Assembly: GCA_012842085.1 (NCBI GenBank)
Contig: DUTM01000145.1
Coordinates: forward strand, 1-44,506
Length of the DNA stretch: 44,506 nucleotides
From: Mycobacteriales bacterium
Lineage (GTDB): Bacteria > Actinomycetota > Actinomycetes > Mycobacteriales > Mycobacteriaceae
Direction: 5' to 3'
Shown here: one piece after another, positions 17,701-26,492 of the stretch
Layout: every line of letters begins with the position of its first letter
Position numbering within the stretch: the stretch's first letter is position 1
Made by a program: the position numbers and the translations under genes
Notes under the pieces: generated by a model
The model's database searches: none
The model's input: only the letters and a program-made list of their open reading frames with translations
What the model was told of the DNA's origin: nothing

Positions 17701-20700
17701 CATCCGTAGCCAAACCCAGAGTCTCTGTATCCAGCACTAACATGCTGACTGTTTCGCCCTCGGGTCCAGCATAGCGAAGCGCAGTTCGTATAAGCATTTC
17801 AGGCTCAACATATTCGAAGACGGAGCCCAGTATATCATCATGACCAGTAGATCTAATTAGACCGGGCGTAACACCTACTTGACGCATTATCGGCAATTCG
17901 GTGCCCAACGCAGGATGTTGATGGGCTATAAAACGAGATTGACGCATTTCGCCCGGATCACTGGTAACCACTGGATAGCCACCAACAAGTGAAGGCTTGA
18001 GCGATACTTTTACATCATGTATACGGTCAGTCATAACATCGCCAGTGTCTTTATAAACTATGGTGCCAGCCTCAGTAATCTCAATCTCACGGTCTCCAAT
18101 GTACTGGGTTACACCAAACAGATCGAACTGCGCATAATTGGCTATATATCCCTCATGTACGCCACGTAATACTGCTCGCAAATCTGGCGTAGATACAGGG
18201 ATATGCAACTCGAATCCCGTGACACTTCCACCATCACCCCTGATCGTGGTCACTTGAATATCTGCATCTATTCGATCTGGACGACGTGTCCTGCTGCGTC
18301 GTGATACCCGATACGATTTCGCTTCTTTCTTTTTGTAACGAATGCGCGCTGCTGATAAGCGTTTCGATGCCATGAACGCATCCTCGGCGGACTCGATAGA
18401 AGGCAACTGAGAACTCATTTCGTCTATCTTATAACTGACTTGCTGCTCATCCAGGTCTTCGTCAGACAACCATATTTCATCGACTGCCGCCTCATATTCG
18501 TCTACCGGCTCAACGTCTTCCATTGCTCCCATCGGCTGCTCAATATCATAGATGTCTATGGTGGGTTGTTCTATGCCAACATAACGCGAGGTTTCAAGAA
18601 CTGATTGAATGGCTTGCGCATGCACAGTAGCTAAACGTCCCTCATGCATGGCTTTGAGAAGATTGCGCAACAATGGTAAATCTCTGCCTACATTGCGCCC
18701 CTCCAGCGCCATCGTCATAATAACTTCTTCCAGCTTTTCTGTGCTAATATCCTGCAAAGTTTCGCCCGTTATTTCCTGTATCTGTTTTGCCATGCGACGT
18801 AAGTCAATGGCATCACGCCATGTCGAATCACGCCTACCGCCATCGCCCACAGAGCCCATATTGTCCCAAAACTCTTTCAGATAGATATCACTAACCTTCA
18901 TGTATTCGATCAGAGCAGCATATAATTCGCTATATGCATATGTGCGACCACTACTAGCGTCCAGACCGAAATCTGCAGGGTTAAAGCCACCCTCCCAAAT
19001 TGGACGATTAATGGCGCTTAACAGCGCGGTAAGGCTCGACTGGATAACATCTTGAGCGCTACCTAAGCCAGCTGCGCTAGTGAAAATATCTATACCAAAG
19101 GCCCGAATAAGCATTGCTGCATGCATGCCCATCGCGCCGGACATATCAAAATCAAACACGGAACCTTCAGTATCTATTGAGCCTTGCAAGTTGCCGCTAC
19201 CAAATATCCGAGCCAGCATAGTCTCCTCTGCCTGCATAACCGCCCGATGTACCTCAGTGCTTTCATGCAGCATATCGGATAAGGCTTCTTGCACCGTTGA
19301 TTTCTTCCACAATGCAGATGCACTAATATCGCTTGACGCATACAAGCCAAAAGGCAATACGATCTTAATGTCAGACGGCGACGGCTGTACTTCCGGAGTC
19401 GACTTCTTGCCCCTATTCAACGTTGCTTGCACATGTACAGCTTCATTGAGCACAGCAAAACGACGAATGTCGTCGGATGACATGCCACTCGTGAAGTCAT
19501 ACCCAGCGCGCTTCATGACGATATCCATTCGCGTACCACTTGCAGTAGCAACTGTATCGCGAAAACTAGTAGACTGCAGAGCACTTTCGACAAACTCCTG
19601 CACCTCTGCAGCCCTCTCCTGCTCCCACTGAACAGCAATGGTTATCATGTTGCGCCTATGCTCTGACACGTTTGAGATAGGCGTCAATGTTAAGTCATAT
19701 TCATCTTCAGAAGCAATGAAAGCTGCAAGGCGCTGCTGTTGTTCGCGCGCCAAAATATCCATGATATAGTCGGCCGTAATACCTTCATCAGTAAATCTAT
19801 CTCCCAGCAGTTCCATAACCGTCGACATACTACTCCCGATCTGCGACACATCATAACGTGGCCATATAGCGCTAAAGACAGTATAAGGCTGCGACAAATG
19901 AGCATTGATGGCCCCCAATGTAGCACGTGACCTCAACGCTACATCAACACCATCCGCATTAGGCTCAAAATACTCCAACCCAGAAGCAGTCATATCGCGC
20001 AACGCACCAATAGCCAACTTCACATCGTCCAGAGATATCTGGCGCGCATACCTTGCATCACCCAATGCCAATTCAGTTACTGCTTTGCCACGCGTATCAA
20101 TTAACGTATGCGTTATTCGCTCGGGAGCAAAGGCGTCTGCTATAGCGGGCATGAACTCCGCATCCGACAACCACTCAATACCCATCTGGTCCAGCAAGAA
20201 CCGAGGCAAAGCCGTGTTCCGAGTAGTAAAAAACGAGCTAATATCGATAGCCCTTCGTGCAATCACGTTACGCATAGCATCAGTCACATCGGCTGACGAT
20301 AAATCTTGCTCCAATTGTGTAACGCTATCCAGAAACGTTGTCAATGCACAGGCAGCCTTGTCGCGATAGTCCAAATATCCCGATACATTGGCCAGAGCTG
20401 TATGCGCCTGCCTAAGTGCCTCCATAGATAGTCCCTGCGTCCTTGGATCAAATGCACTGTGACCAAATATATAGTTTTGCCTGTACTCCAATGGTGTGCT
20501 GGCGTAGCCAACATCTCGTATTTTGTAAAACGCATCTTGCAGCTGTATATAGCGCCCAGGAGCATATTTACGAACAAATTGCTCACGTGCTGTACGCTTA
20601 ACATTCTCGTTGGCGACCAAGACTTCTTCCATAGCCGCACTTGATGGTCCACATAACTTGCCATCTTGCGGCATATAAGCTACAAGGTCACCACTATGAA

Positions 20701-22864
20701 TCTGATCAAGCAAGCTTCGCGTAAGGAGCTGCTCTGGAGTATAGCCGCCATAATAAGGAGCAGGTGCACCATGCAACCGCAGAAGTCGCCCTTCTATTTC
20801 CATCAGGCGCTTCTCTGACTCTGCATATAGCTCAATCTGACGGGTTTCATCGAAATTATCTATACCCTGTGCCACAAGCTGCTCTTTAGCGGTAATAGGA
20901 TACATGGCACCAGTCATTTCATCAGCAGCACTCTGTAACTGCCGATATGTAACGGTTGCACCCAGCCGATCTGCTGCAGCAATTATCTCACCGATACCGG
21001 TCACTATATCATGGCTATCAAGCGGAGTATCATATTGATCTCGATCCAATGTCAAGGCACGGTGGACGGCGGCTTGCTCCATATCTTTGCGCCATGCTTC
21101 TCGCCGATCCATCAATGTCTGCCTGCTACCTTCATCCCCGGTACCATACCGATCTTCCTTGACATGTGTGGGCACTGATGATAACCCTATAGTTTCCAGC
21201 AAATGCTCGCGCATGCCCTGATATAACTCACACAATGCCATAAAGCGAGGAGAAGCAGTATCAGCATCCATGATGTCACCAGTCTCGTCATCAGGCATAC
21301 GTATCTCGTCATCGATCTGATCTTGGGGCCCCTCCGACTCCATTGGATTCCAGCGCGGAATATGAATGAACCTTATCTGCCCATTCTCCCAGTACCAATG
21401 ATACAGGTCGGTCGATTCTTGCACTGCCTCACGGCCAGCAATGGTCTCTGGGATTACGCCTTCGAGCATGAGCCGAATCCTATCATAGCGCTCTTCCGAT
21501 ACTCCAAAGAGAGCACGTTGCTCTGACGTCATATCATGCAAAGCATCAAAAATTGAATCACTAGCTCCCTGTCCCGAGCGTACCATAGTGGCAAACATTC
21601 CACCAATATCGTCACCATACAGTCGCGCCGTCTCATCCTGCCATGCGCTAACCTGGTCAGGCGTTTCTAGCTCGAAATAGCGCATAAAATGTCTGGCTGT
21701 TGCCTCATCACCCGAGCCAACGGTCTTATCATATATATCTATAAACCTATTCACTGGACTGCTGTACACAAATTCCAGCAACTGAAGCGAATCGGATACA
21801 TTAGTTAACAGTCCTGCTACACGCCTGCCATATGCATCATCAGGCAATTGACTAAATTCAGCGATTGCCTTCAAATGACTATATAACTGTGGTTGATAAT
21901 TAACGGGGCTAGACCATTCGATATTCATATCATCTGGGGGTTGAAACCCATACAGACCTAATTGCCTACTCGCCGCCAAAGCAAACTCATTGGTGCTTAA
22001 AGTCGTGGCATCCAGGCCTAGCCTGCGCAATGATTCGGACAAAGTGTGGCTGTCACCCTCAACGCCCAGCCTCCTGAATACCTGAGATAACGATCTTTCT
22101 TCATAGCGATATGCAGTGGGCCAACTAGGCTTCAGCCTACGCTGTGTGCGCAATAACTCAACCCGAAGCGGAAATAGTTCTTGCTGAAACATACCAAACT
22201 GCTCGACACCCAATGCAGTTTGCTCCTGAGCTTCCTCCATAAGCTGATGTGCCTTACGTACTACTGGTGTATCGCGATGCTCGGCAATAACACTAGCCGA
22301 TGCCCATGTTGCCACCGATAATTTGGTAAGCGCTTCACTACGCCGCCGAAAATGACACAATATCGCCTCATAATCTGAACGCTGCTTATCCATCAATGCA
22401 TCATTATCGAGCAATGTTTTAAGCCGTGGTATTATTCCTGTTCCATCCTGATAAAGTTTAGTGAACTCGTGTTCACGTAAGGCAACCCCAAATGTTATCA
22501 GTTTGTTGCGCAAATCCAACCTGGCTTGCAAAATTTCCAATGCATCATATGTCGTGTCGCCCATATCGAATGGTATAGTTTTTGGGGTTAAGGCTGGACG
22601 CACATCCAGGTTCATTGCTCGTTCCGTAGCACTTAGAATCCACTCAAAGGTATTACGCTGTGTGCTGTCCAGATGTTGATCGGGAAACAACCTATATAAG
22701 TAATTGATAGTAGTGCTATAGTGTTGATATACTTCATCCAGGGCAGGATCAGAGTCCCTCGGCGCCTGCGCCATATCACCTAAAGCAGTGTCAGGCATAT
22801 TGTAACCCAGATATCTCGATAAGCGTGGAATTATATCATCCAGCGAATTGTTATCGTTATCCAT
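14786..22864 (-). CDS. Giant virion protein with embedded DnaQ-like exonuclease domain
   Basis: The protein has about 2692 aa, counting from the ATG at 22864, which sits 8 nt after AAAGGGGG; a GTG at 22873 would overlap that site. Most of the chain is helical and acidic with no recognised fold. Residues about 1700-1975 form a DEDDh 3'-5' exonuclease-like domain. Exo I is LDTETLGL (Asp1712, Glu1714). Exo II is in RFAYEAIVLDEL, with Glu1895 where Asp is usual. Then comes SLLDTLTLARLM, and Exo III is HFAEVD (His1958, Asp1963). About 180 residues lie between Exo I and Exo II, longer than usual. The C-terminus carries an ININLNV strand motif before a final helix. It sits between two other giants and the hub, in tape-measure position, so it may be a tail-internal protein delivered with DNA. 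Confidence 0.85.
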   Translation of the reverse strand: MDNDNNSLDDIIPRLSRYLGYNMPDTALGDMAQAPRDSDPALDEVYQHYSTTINYLYRLFPDQHLDSTQRNTFEWILSATERAMNLDVRPALTPKTIPFDMGDTTYDALEILQARLDLRNKLITFGVALREHEFTKLYQDGTGIIPRLKTLLDNDALMDKQRSDYEAILCHFRRRSEALTKLSVATWASASVIAEHRDTPVVRKAHQLMEEAQEQTALGVEQFGMFQQELFPLRVELLRTQRRLKPSWPTAYRYEERSLSQVFRRLGVEGDSHTLSESLRRLGLDATTLSTNEFALAASRQLGLYGFQPPDDMNIEWSSPVNYQPQLYSHLKAIAEFSQLPDDAYGRRVAGLLTNVSDSLQLLEFVYSSPVNRFIDIYDKTVGSGDEATARHFMRYFELETPDQVSAWQDETARLYGDDIGGMFATMVRSGQGASDSIFDALHDMTSEQRALFGVSEERYDRIRLMLEGVIPETIAGREAVQESTDLYHWYWENGQIRFIHIPRWNPMESEGPQDQIDDEIRMPDDETGDIMDADTASPRFMALCELYQGMREHLLETIGLSSVPTHVKEDRYGTGDEGSRQTLMDRREAWRKDMEQAAVHRALTLDRDQYDTPLDSHDIVTGIGEIIAAADRLGATVTYRQLQSAADEMTGAMYPITAKEQLVAQGIDNFDETRQIELYAESEKRLMEIEGRLLRLHGAPAPYYGGYTPEQLLTRSLLDQIHSGDLVAYMPQDGKLCGPSSAAMEEVLVANENVKRTAREQFVRKYAPGRYIQLQDAFYKIRDVGYASTPLEYRQNYIFGHSAFDPRTQGLSMEALRQAHTALANVSGYLDYRDKAACALTTFLDSVTQLEQDLSSADVTDAMRNVIARRAIDISSFFTTRNTALPRFLLDQMGIEWLSDAEFMPAIADAFAPERITHTLIDTRGKAVTELALGDARYARQISLDDVKLAIGALRDMTASGLEYFEPNADGVDVALRSRATLGAINAHLSQPYTVFSAIWPRYDVSQIGSSMSTVMELLGDRFTDEGITADYIMDILAREQQQRLAAFIASEDEYDLTLTPISNVSEHRRNMITIAVQWEQERAAEVQEFVESALQSTSFRDTVATASGTRMDIVMKRAGYDFTSGMSSDDIRRFAVLNEAVHVQATLNRGKKSTPEVQPSPSDIKIVLPFGLYASSDISASALWKKSTVQEALSDMLHESTEVHRAVMQAEETMLARIFGSGNLQGSIDTEGSVFDFDMSGAMGMHAAMLIRAFGIDIFTSAAGLGSAQDVIQSSLTALLSAINRPIWEGGFNPADFGLDASSGRTYAYSELYAALIEYMKVSDIYLKEFWDNMGSVGDGGRRDSTWRDAIDLRRMAKQIQEITGETLQDISTEKLEEVIMTMALEGRNVGRDLPLLRNLLKAMHEGRLATVHAQAIQSVLETSRYVGIEQPTIDIYDIEQPMGAMEDVEPVDEYEAAVDEIWLSDEDLDEQQVSYKIDEMSSQLPSIESAEDAFMASKRLSAARIRYKKKEAKSYRVSRRSRTRRPDRIDADIQVTTIRGDGGSVTGFELHIPVSTPDLRAVLRGVHEGYIANYAQFDLFGVTQYIGDREIEITEAGTIVYKDTGDVMTDRIHDVKVSLKPSLVGGYPVVTSDPGEMRQSRFIAHQHPALGTELPIMRQVGVTPGLIRSTGHDDILGSVFEYVEPEMLIRTALRYAGPEGETVSMLVLDTETLGLATDVVMGRTIGQGVPPEAFSLLQFAMVEQVGLSGSPDVSSYIVEMSDEAAQYMRSVIELVEAGNIQELSEQQIIMLASLAQYARRYDLVSGDAARPFTREGGNIEAVKAGLQIFDPSDIEHAKIRRIIEESTRGVELPSGDTISVKDKVVSAKQAARILLDAVERNQLIAGQRFAYEAIVLDELFRRAKLPTDIRKLLRGKSLLDTLTLARLMCPDADAYRLIDLAKLYDIDISDPDQLHFAEVDTVLTANVLGKQLAGIDALLEDEAYIYSDSIQLPNLHAGDIVMAKIGSRSPTHENRIYAKSMYRLVNIGFGKPGEKDLALENKLGLGSQITIRLERLDAHGEPMDEYVDLETASYGAATQFFHEHFSVVRYQAEPGVFEGLTEEQVSELAHRNFIDRARRTYEKAAYENVLSSTVTMKSIDSRGFRTTRYLPGWDIQEVAVALAQQAAGQPIDESMQQRIDEIGLLPHEIEQLIALSPRLAQEQRLYGFLKRLFVQYTDCGFVSAKTAERKMHDLRAFLEQEVSTRETVMLPEQDYRVKLDIDVALPGSNMQAWDAFNIAIYDPVDIDRTVQISLWHLASELQEKANMTPDAARQEALRRMQDAMRTKGILDEEYDQRVAERAQKAVDEQRFDSFEAASHYYAGKEMNATLRQISKDFYRLYRARGKGQVLSEEEEARLTRYEQIVTVAEEMETMRPYTPEEMQRLVEAADQFIRGTATEYETRAAVITELEETVKNPSDLDSLMQTFALALRDLYAASDISTLTEDQQQLVLQFFGSRANLDAEVVKQMEEFDKLLGIDRQQLLEALGIYDAGKPMSAEQLPVNRSAWGKIRHVGRTVKNIASPFIIRGALHAMGAFINNAQLPYDRRGGDMAPATDGVFDPALPRPAYHQMLPRSYMASQQGAGYSGVQLKIRGTANSTMSKEQLEAIIQSAIGRSVPGPININLNVRDTSYKIDADWLDKRTAELLQ

Positions 22865-22892
22865 GGTATACACCCCCTTTTATAAAATCTTT

Positions 22893-25800
22893 TTATTCTA
22901 GGGTTTTAGCGATCATCGAATCAAGCTGATGAACCGCTATATGATCAGGATTGCCATTTATGTTGATGGTAATATTCGTGTCCACCCCAGTCTCCTGGAC
23001 GGCAATCGTACCTATACTCTGATCGTAAGTTTGTTGTCGCATCTTCTCCATCAATGCAGAATGCCTGCGTCTTTGCCACCCTTCATTGCGCAGCCCAACT
23101 CGCACTCCAGGAGTACACGCTCGCAATATAATGCCATCCTCTTCGATGAATTGTGCATTATCCGGACTCGCAGCATCGGTCAATGTGCCAAGCAGCGACC
23201 CCACAATTTGCCCTTGCAATTTGCCCAGCGCATACGATGCCAGTGTTGAGGCTATATCGGCTCCCACCATACGCGATGTTAATTTGCTCCTATCTCTTAA
23301 GACTGGTGGCTTCTCTACAATCTTATCAAGCTGTGCGGTCATAGCCCCCACTGCCTGAGCTAACATCGGTCTATCTGCTATCTGCTCTATAACGGAGGCA
23401 GCCTGCCCAGCGTCATCTATAGCAAACTCAGCGAGCTGCTCGCCAGTATCGCTTATAGCCCTAACAACCGTTGACCTGGCACTATCGGATATGAGCGGGC
23501 TGTAAGATGGGGGAGAAGGCTCTAGTATATCAGAGGTCACGCTATTGGCTGCACGCAAAGCGATATCTTTATGTCGACCACGTTCAAATAAAGCCCTAAT
23601 CTTATGGAGCAACTTTGGACGTTGCTTGGCCGCCTCAGAAGGCACCCATCGCTGATACCCAGCACCTTCCAACCTATGTACCACAAACTCAGCACCCCAT
23701 TGCGCTGCTGCACTCGGTCTTTCAGTACCATCATCCAACGCCGTAGGCATCGCGCTGCCGATGCCATGCTTCATAATATGCATGGCAGTAGCCACATCCT
23801 GCACAACTTGAGCACCAAACACTGATGGTAAATCCTCTCTCCAGGCAAGCGGCAGATCATCACGTCCAGCAGCATCGTGCATAATACGAACCAAATCCAT
23901 AGACACCGTATATCCACTGCCGCCAGCCGATGGACGCACCATGGTGCCCTCATTACCGGCGTGACCTTCGAATAAGAAGGTTATCTCGGTATCAGTGTCC
24001 AATCCCAAAGTTTCCGCAATATCAGCCCTGTATGCTCCTATAAGACCACTAGCTAGCTCTTGCATCTCATCAAGCAACCGATGACCAGGAGCAAAATCTG
24101 CCCCGAACATGGCTTTAACAGGCTCGCTCACATCAGCTTTGGCCCAGCCAAACGTATCACTCAAAATCGCCCGATTTCGCTGCGCGGCTTCCGTCAACAG
24201 ATAGGTATTTGCTTGACGACTAAGAGGAATCGCATCAAACAGGCGCCCATGACGTTGCTCATCCAGAGCCCACGCTGCATAACGCCCCCCAAAATATTTG
24301 GCCACTCGCTCAGACGATCTCTGCCAATAGGATAGTTCGCTTTCATACCCAATCGGCCATTCATCCTGCCATCGGTGCATCAATTCATGGGCTAGCGTGT
24401 CATACAATACGGACTCCAAGGAAGCTTCCGGCCAGCGAGAACCGTATAAAATCATATTGAGGGGATACAATTCTATACGATTGTAATTGTCCGGAAAACT
24501 TACCCCCAGAGCCCGCAACATCACGGCTTGTTCTTTGAAATACTGCAAGCGCTCATGTGACGTACGATAATCGGTTGCAGTTTTTGAAATAGCACCCAGC
24601 GTCCTGCGACTCACAGGCGTGCCAACAACGCCGATATCGACTGCACCCTGAAGCCCCAAATCATCCATTATGCCGGGCATAGCTTCCTGCACAACAGTCC
24701 TGGCAGCCTCTTTAATAAGGGCCGCATGCTTCTCGCCAGGCGACCTTGGCGTCTTCGTCGGCATGCGCATAAATGGCTGACGACCTTCCGCATATTGATG
24801 CGTCTCATCGCCCCAGATCGCAGGGAAAGTTGTCTTCAGTATTTCTTTGGGTCCCAATCGCAGTGTAGTGCCAAGTAGTTCCGTCAAGGGCATGGTGCGC
24901 ACATCATCCGGCGACAGAGCATCGCGCGAAGCCCGAGCGGATTTAAACGATCTATATAAATGACGAAGTTTATAAGGAGATGTTGACCAACTCTTTTTTA
25001 CAACGTCTGGAGAAGATGGCACCTCGCCAACCTGCGTCTTCTTATCGCCAAACAACTTTTGAATCCAGCCTGCCAACTTGGGCATAAGCTTTTTGCTGGG
25101 AACCAGGTATTGCGCCATGCCAGGCTGTAATTTTTCGCTCAACGATTGCATCGCCTCAGAACCATGCAACGCACCAATAGCAGCTTCAAGGTCAAATATC
25201 TCCTGCGTTAGCTGCTCGGCATACATAGTGGCAACCCGACCAGCCTCAGAACCAAGATAGTCCTCATGCCCAACTCCCGGTTCCGCCCCAACAATTCCAG
25301 CCTGAATCTGCCGCACACGCTCAACACCAATAATAATCTCCCTGAGCATGGAGCGAACATAACTGTGGGCTTCCAGTTCTCCCTCCTCCGATGACTTCCG
25401 GATCTGGGCATGAAGAGCAGCAATTGGCTGAATTACAAGCTGATACTTGTTGTCTTCAAACTCCCTAAATTGGATAGGCCCATCATCGAAGTACGCTGTT
25501 TCATCAAACACGACCTTGTATGAGCCAGGAGATAAATCGCTTGTTATAGACGTAGTATAACGATCAGCTATTTGCGCAGCCTGTCGTGCGCCCGCCTCAA
25601 ATACAGAAATATCCTTCGCATCATCATGGGGCTGATAGGCATCAAGAAATGTAGCATAGGTTACGTCAAACTGAGCTTCATCCAATGCTTCTTGTGGGTC
25701 ACGAAAGAGACGTCTTGTATGTTTTGCCAATGAGCCCACATCAACAGAAGTACGCTGCCCACCACTAAAAGGATCAGATTGATCAACAATATATAATGAA

Positions 25801-26450
25801 ACACCAGCATCGCGCGCCAGATAAGCAGCGATAGGTAACGAGCGCTCAGCTGCGCTACGTTTATACCATGCACCTTCAAGAGCAACCTTGTCGCCATCTG
25901 CATTTGATAGGCGCAATATCGCCTCCGTAAACGGTAACTCCTCAGAAGGTGTATCATGAGCATGCATCAATTCCTGCGGACTACCAACAAGATCGTCTAA
26001 GAAATCAACTGCCACATGTTGTCGACTTTCAGCATCTATAAAACTAAATATGTCTTGCTTAAATACAGCACGAGGCTTGCCACGGAATAAATACCCTACG
26101 CCAGAAAGATATTCACCCTCAGCAGATACTGAAATATCTCCGAGCCCCTTAGTGCCAGCCATAAGGTCACGAATATTCTGCGCCCCAGACAATACAGCTA
26201 TACCATGATGCTTGGACTCACTCATCATAAAATCAAGACTATGACTCCAAATATGTTCAGCACCCTGCCATGCCTTAGCCTGAATGCGCTTATCATCGAC
26301 GCTTATGAGTTTTTGCTGCAACAAGGCACTAAGACTTTGTACTCCCCCTGCAACCGGCCTTGCAGCTATCTTTATTTCTGAATCAAGCAATGAATTCTCT
26401 ACGAGATGCCGTGACAACGTTGAATCTAGATGACTCAAAGCGCTATCCAT
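22893..26450 (-). CDS. Large virion protein with HELMH metalloprotease-like motif
   Basis: This protein of about 1185 aa uses the ATG at 26450, which has GGAGG 8 nt upstream; a GTG at 26459 overlaps that site. Residues 680-692 read as a helix containing LAHELMHRWQ, the HExxH zinc-protease signature (His688, Glu689, His692 by this start). It follows an alpha/beta region and precedes a helix rich in Glu, Tyr and Arg, where a third ligand could lie. The fold family is not identified. The rest is mostly helical, and the C-terminus has an ITININGN strand before a last helix, like its neighbour. It lies in the tape-measure segment of the operon. Virion proteases can mature tail proteins or act on host targets; neither is shown here. 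Confidence 0.8.
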   Translation of the reverse strand: MDSALSHLDSTLSRHLVENSLLDSEIKIAARPVAGGVQSLSALLQQKLISVDDKRIQAKAWQGAEHIWSHSLDFMMSESKHHGIAVLSGAQNIRDLMAGTKGLGDISVSAEGEYLSGVGYLFRGKPRAVFKQDIFSFIDAESRQHVAVDFLDDLVGSPQELMHAHDTPSEELPFTEAILRLSNADGDKVALEGAWYKRSAAERSLPIAAYLARDAGVSLYIVDQSDPFSGGQRTSVDVGSLAKHTRRLFRDPQEALDEAQFDVTYATFLDAYQPHDDAKDISVFEAGARQAAQIADRYTTSITSDLSPGSYKVVFDETAYFDDGPIQFREFEDNKYQLVIQPIAALHAQIRKSSEEGELEAHSYVRSMLREIIIGVERVRQIQAGIVGAEPGVGHEDYLGSEAGRVATMYAEQLTQEIFDLEAAIGALHGSEAMQSLSEKLQPGMAQYLVPSKKLMPKLAGWIQKLFGDKKTQVGEVPSSPDVVKKSWSTSPYKLRHLYRSFKSARASRDALSPDDVRTMPLTELLGTTLRLGPKEILKTTFPAIWGDETHQYAEGRQPFMRMPTKTPRSPGEKHAALIKEAARTVVQEAMPGIMDDLGLQGAVDIGVVGTPVSRRTLGAISKTATDYRTSHERLQYFKEQAVMLRALGVSFPDNYNRIELYPLNMILYGSRWPEASLESVLYDTLAHELMHRWQDEWPIGYESELSYWQRSSERVAKYFGGRYAAWALDEQRHGRLFDAIPLSRQANTYLLTEAAQRNRAILSDTFGWAKADVSEPVKAMFGADFAPGHRLLDEMQELASGLIGAYRADIAETLGLDTDTEITFLFEGHAGNEGTMVRPSAGGSGYTVSMDLVRIMHDAAGRDDLPLAWREDLPSVFGAQVVQDVATAMHIMKHGIGSAMPTALDDGTERPSAAAQWGAEFVVHRLEGAGYQRWVPSEAAKQRPKLLHKIRALFERGRHKDIALRAANSVTSDILEPSPPSYSPLISDSARSTVVRAISDTGEQLAEFAIDDAGQAASVIEQIADRPMLAQAVGAMTAQLDKIVEKPPVLRDRSKLTSRMVGADIASTLASYALGKLQGQIVGSLLGTLTDAASPDNAQFIEEDGIILRACTPGVRVGLRNEGWQRRRHSALMEKMRQQTYDQSIGTIAVQETGVDTNITININGNPDHIAVHQLDSMIAKTLE

Positions 26451-26492
26451 ACAATCCACCTCCCTTCGTCACATTTATAAAACCTATATATT

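Noticed and set aside
19080-19631. 183-residue Ser/Cys-rich plus-strand reading frame
   Set aside because: Complement shadow of the 2692-aa gene; no start signal and no recognisable domain.
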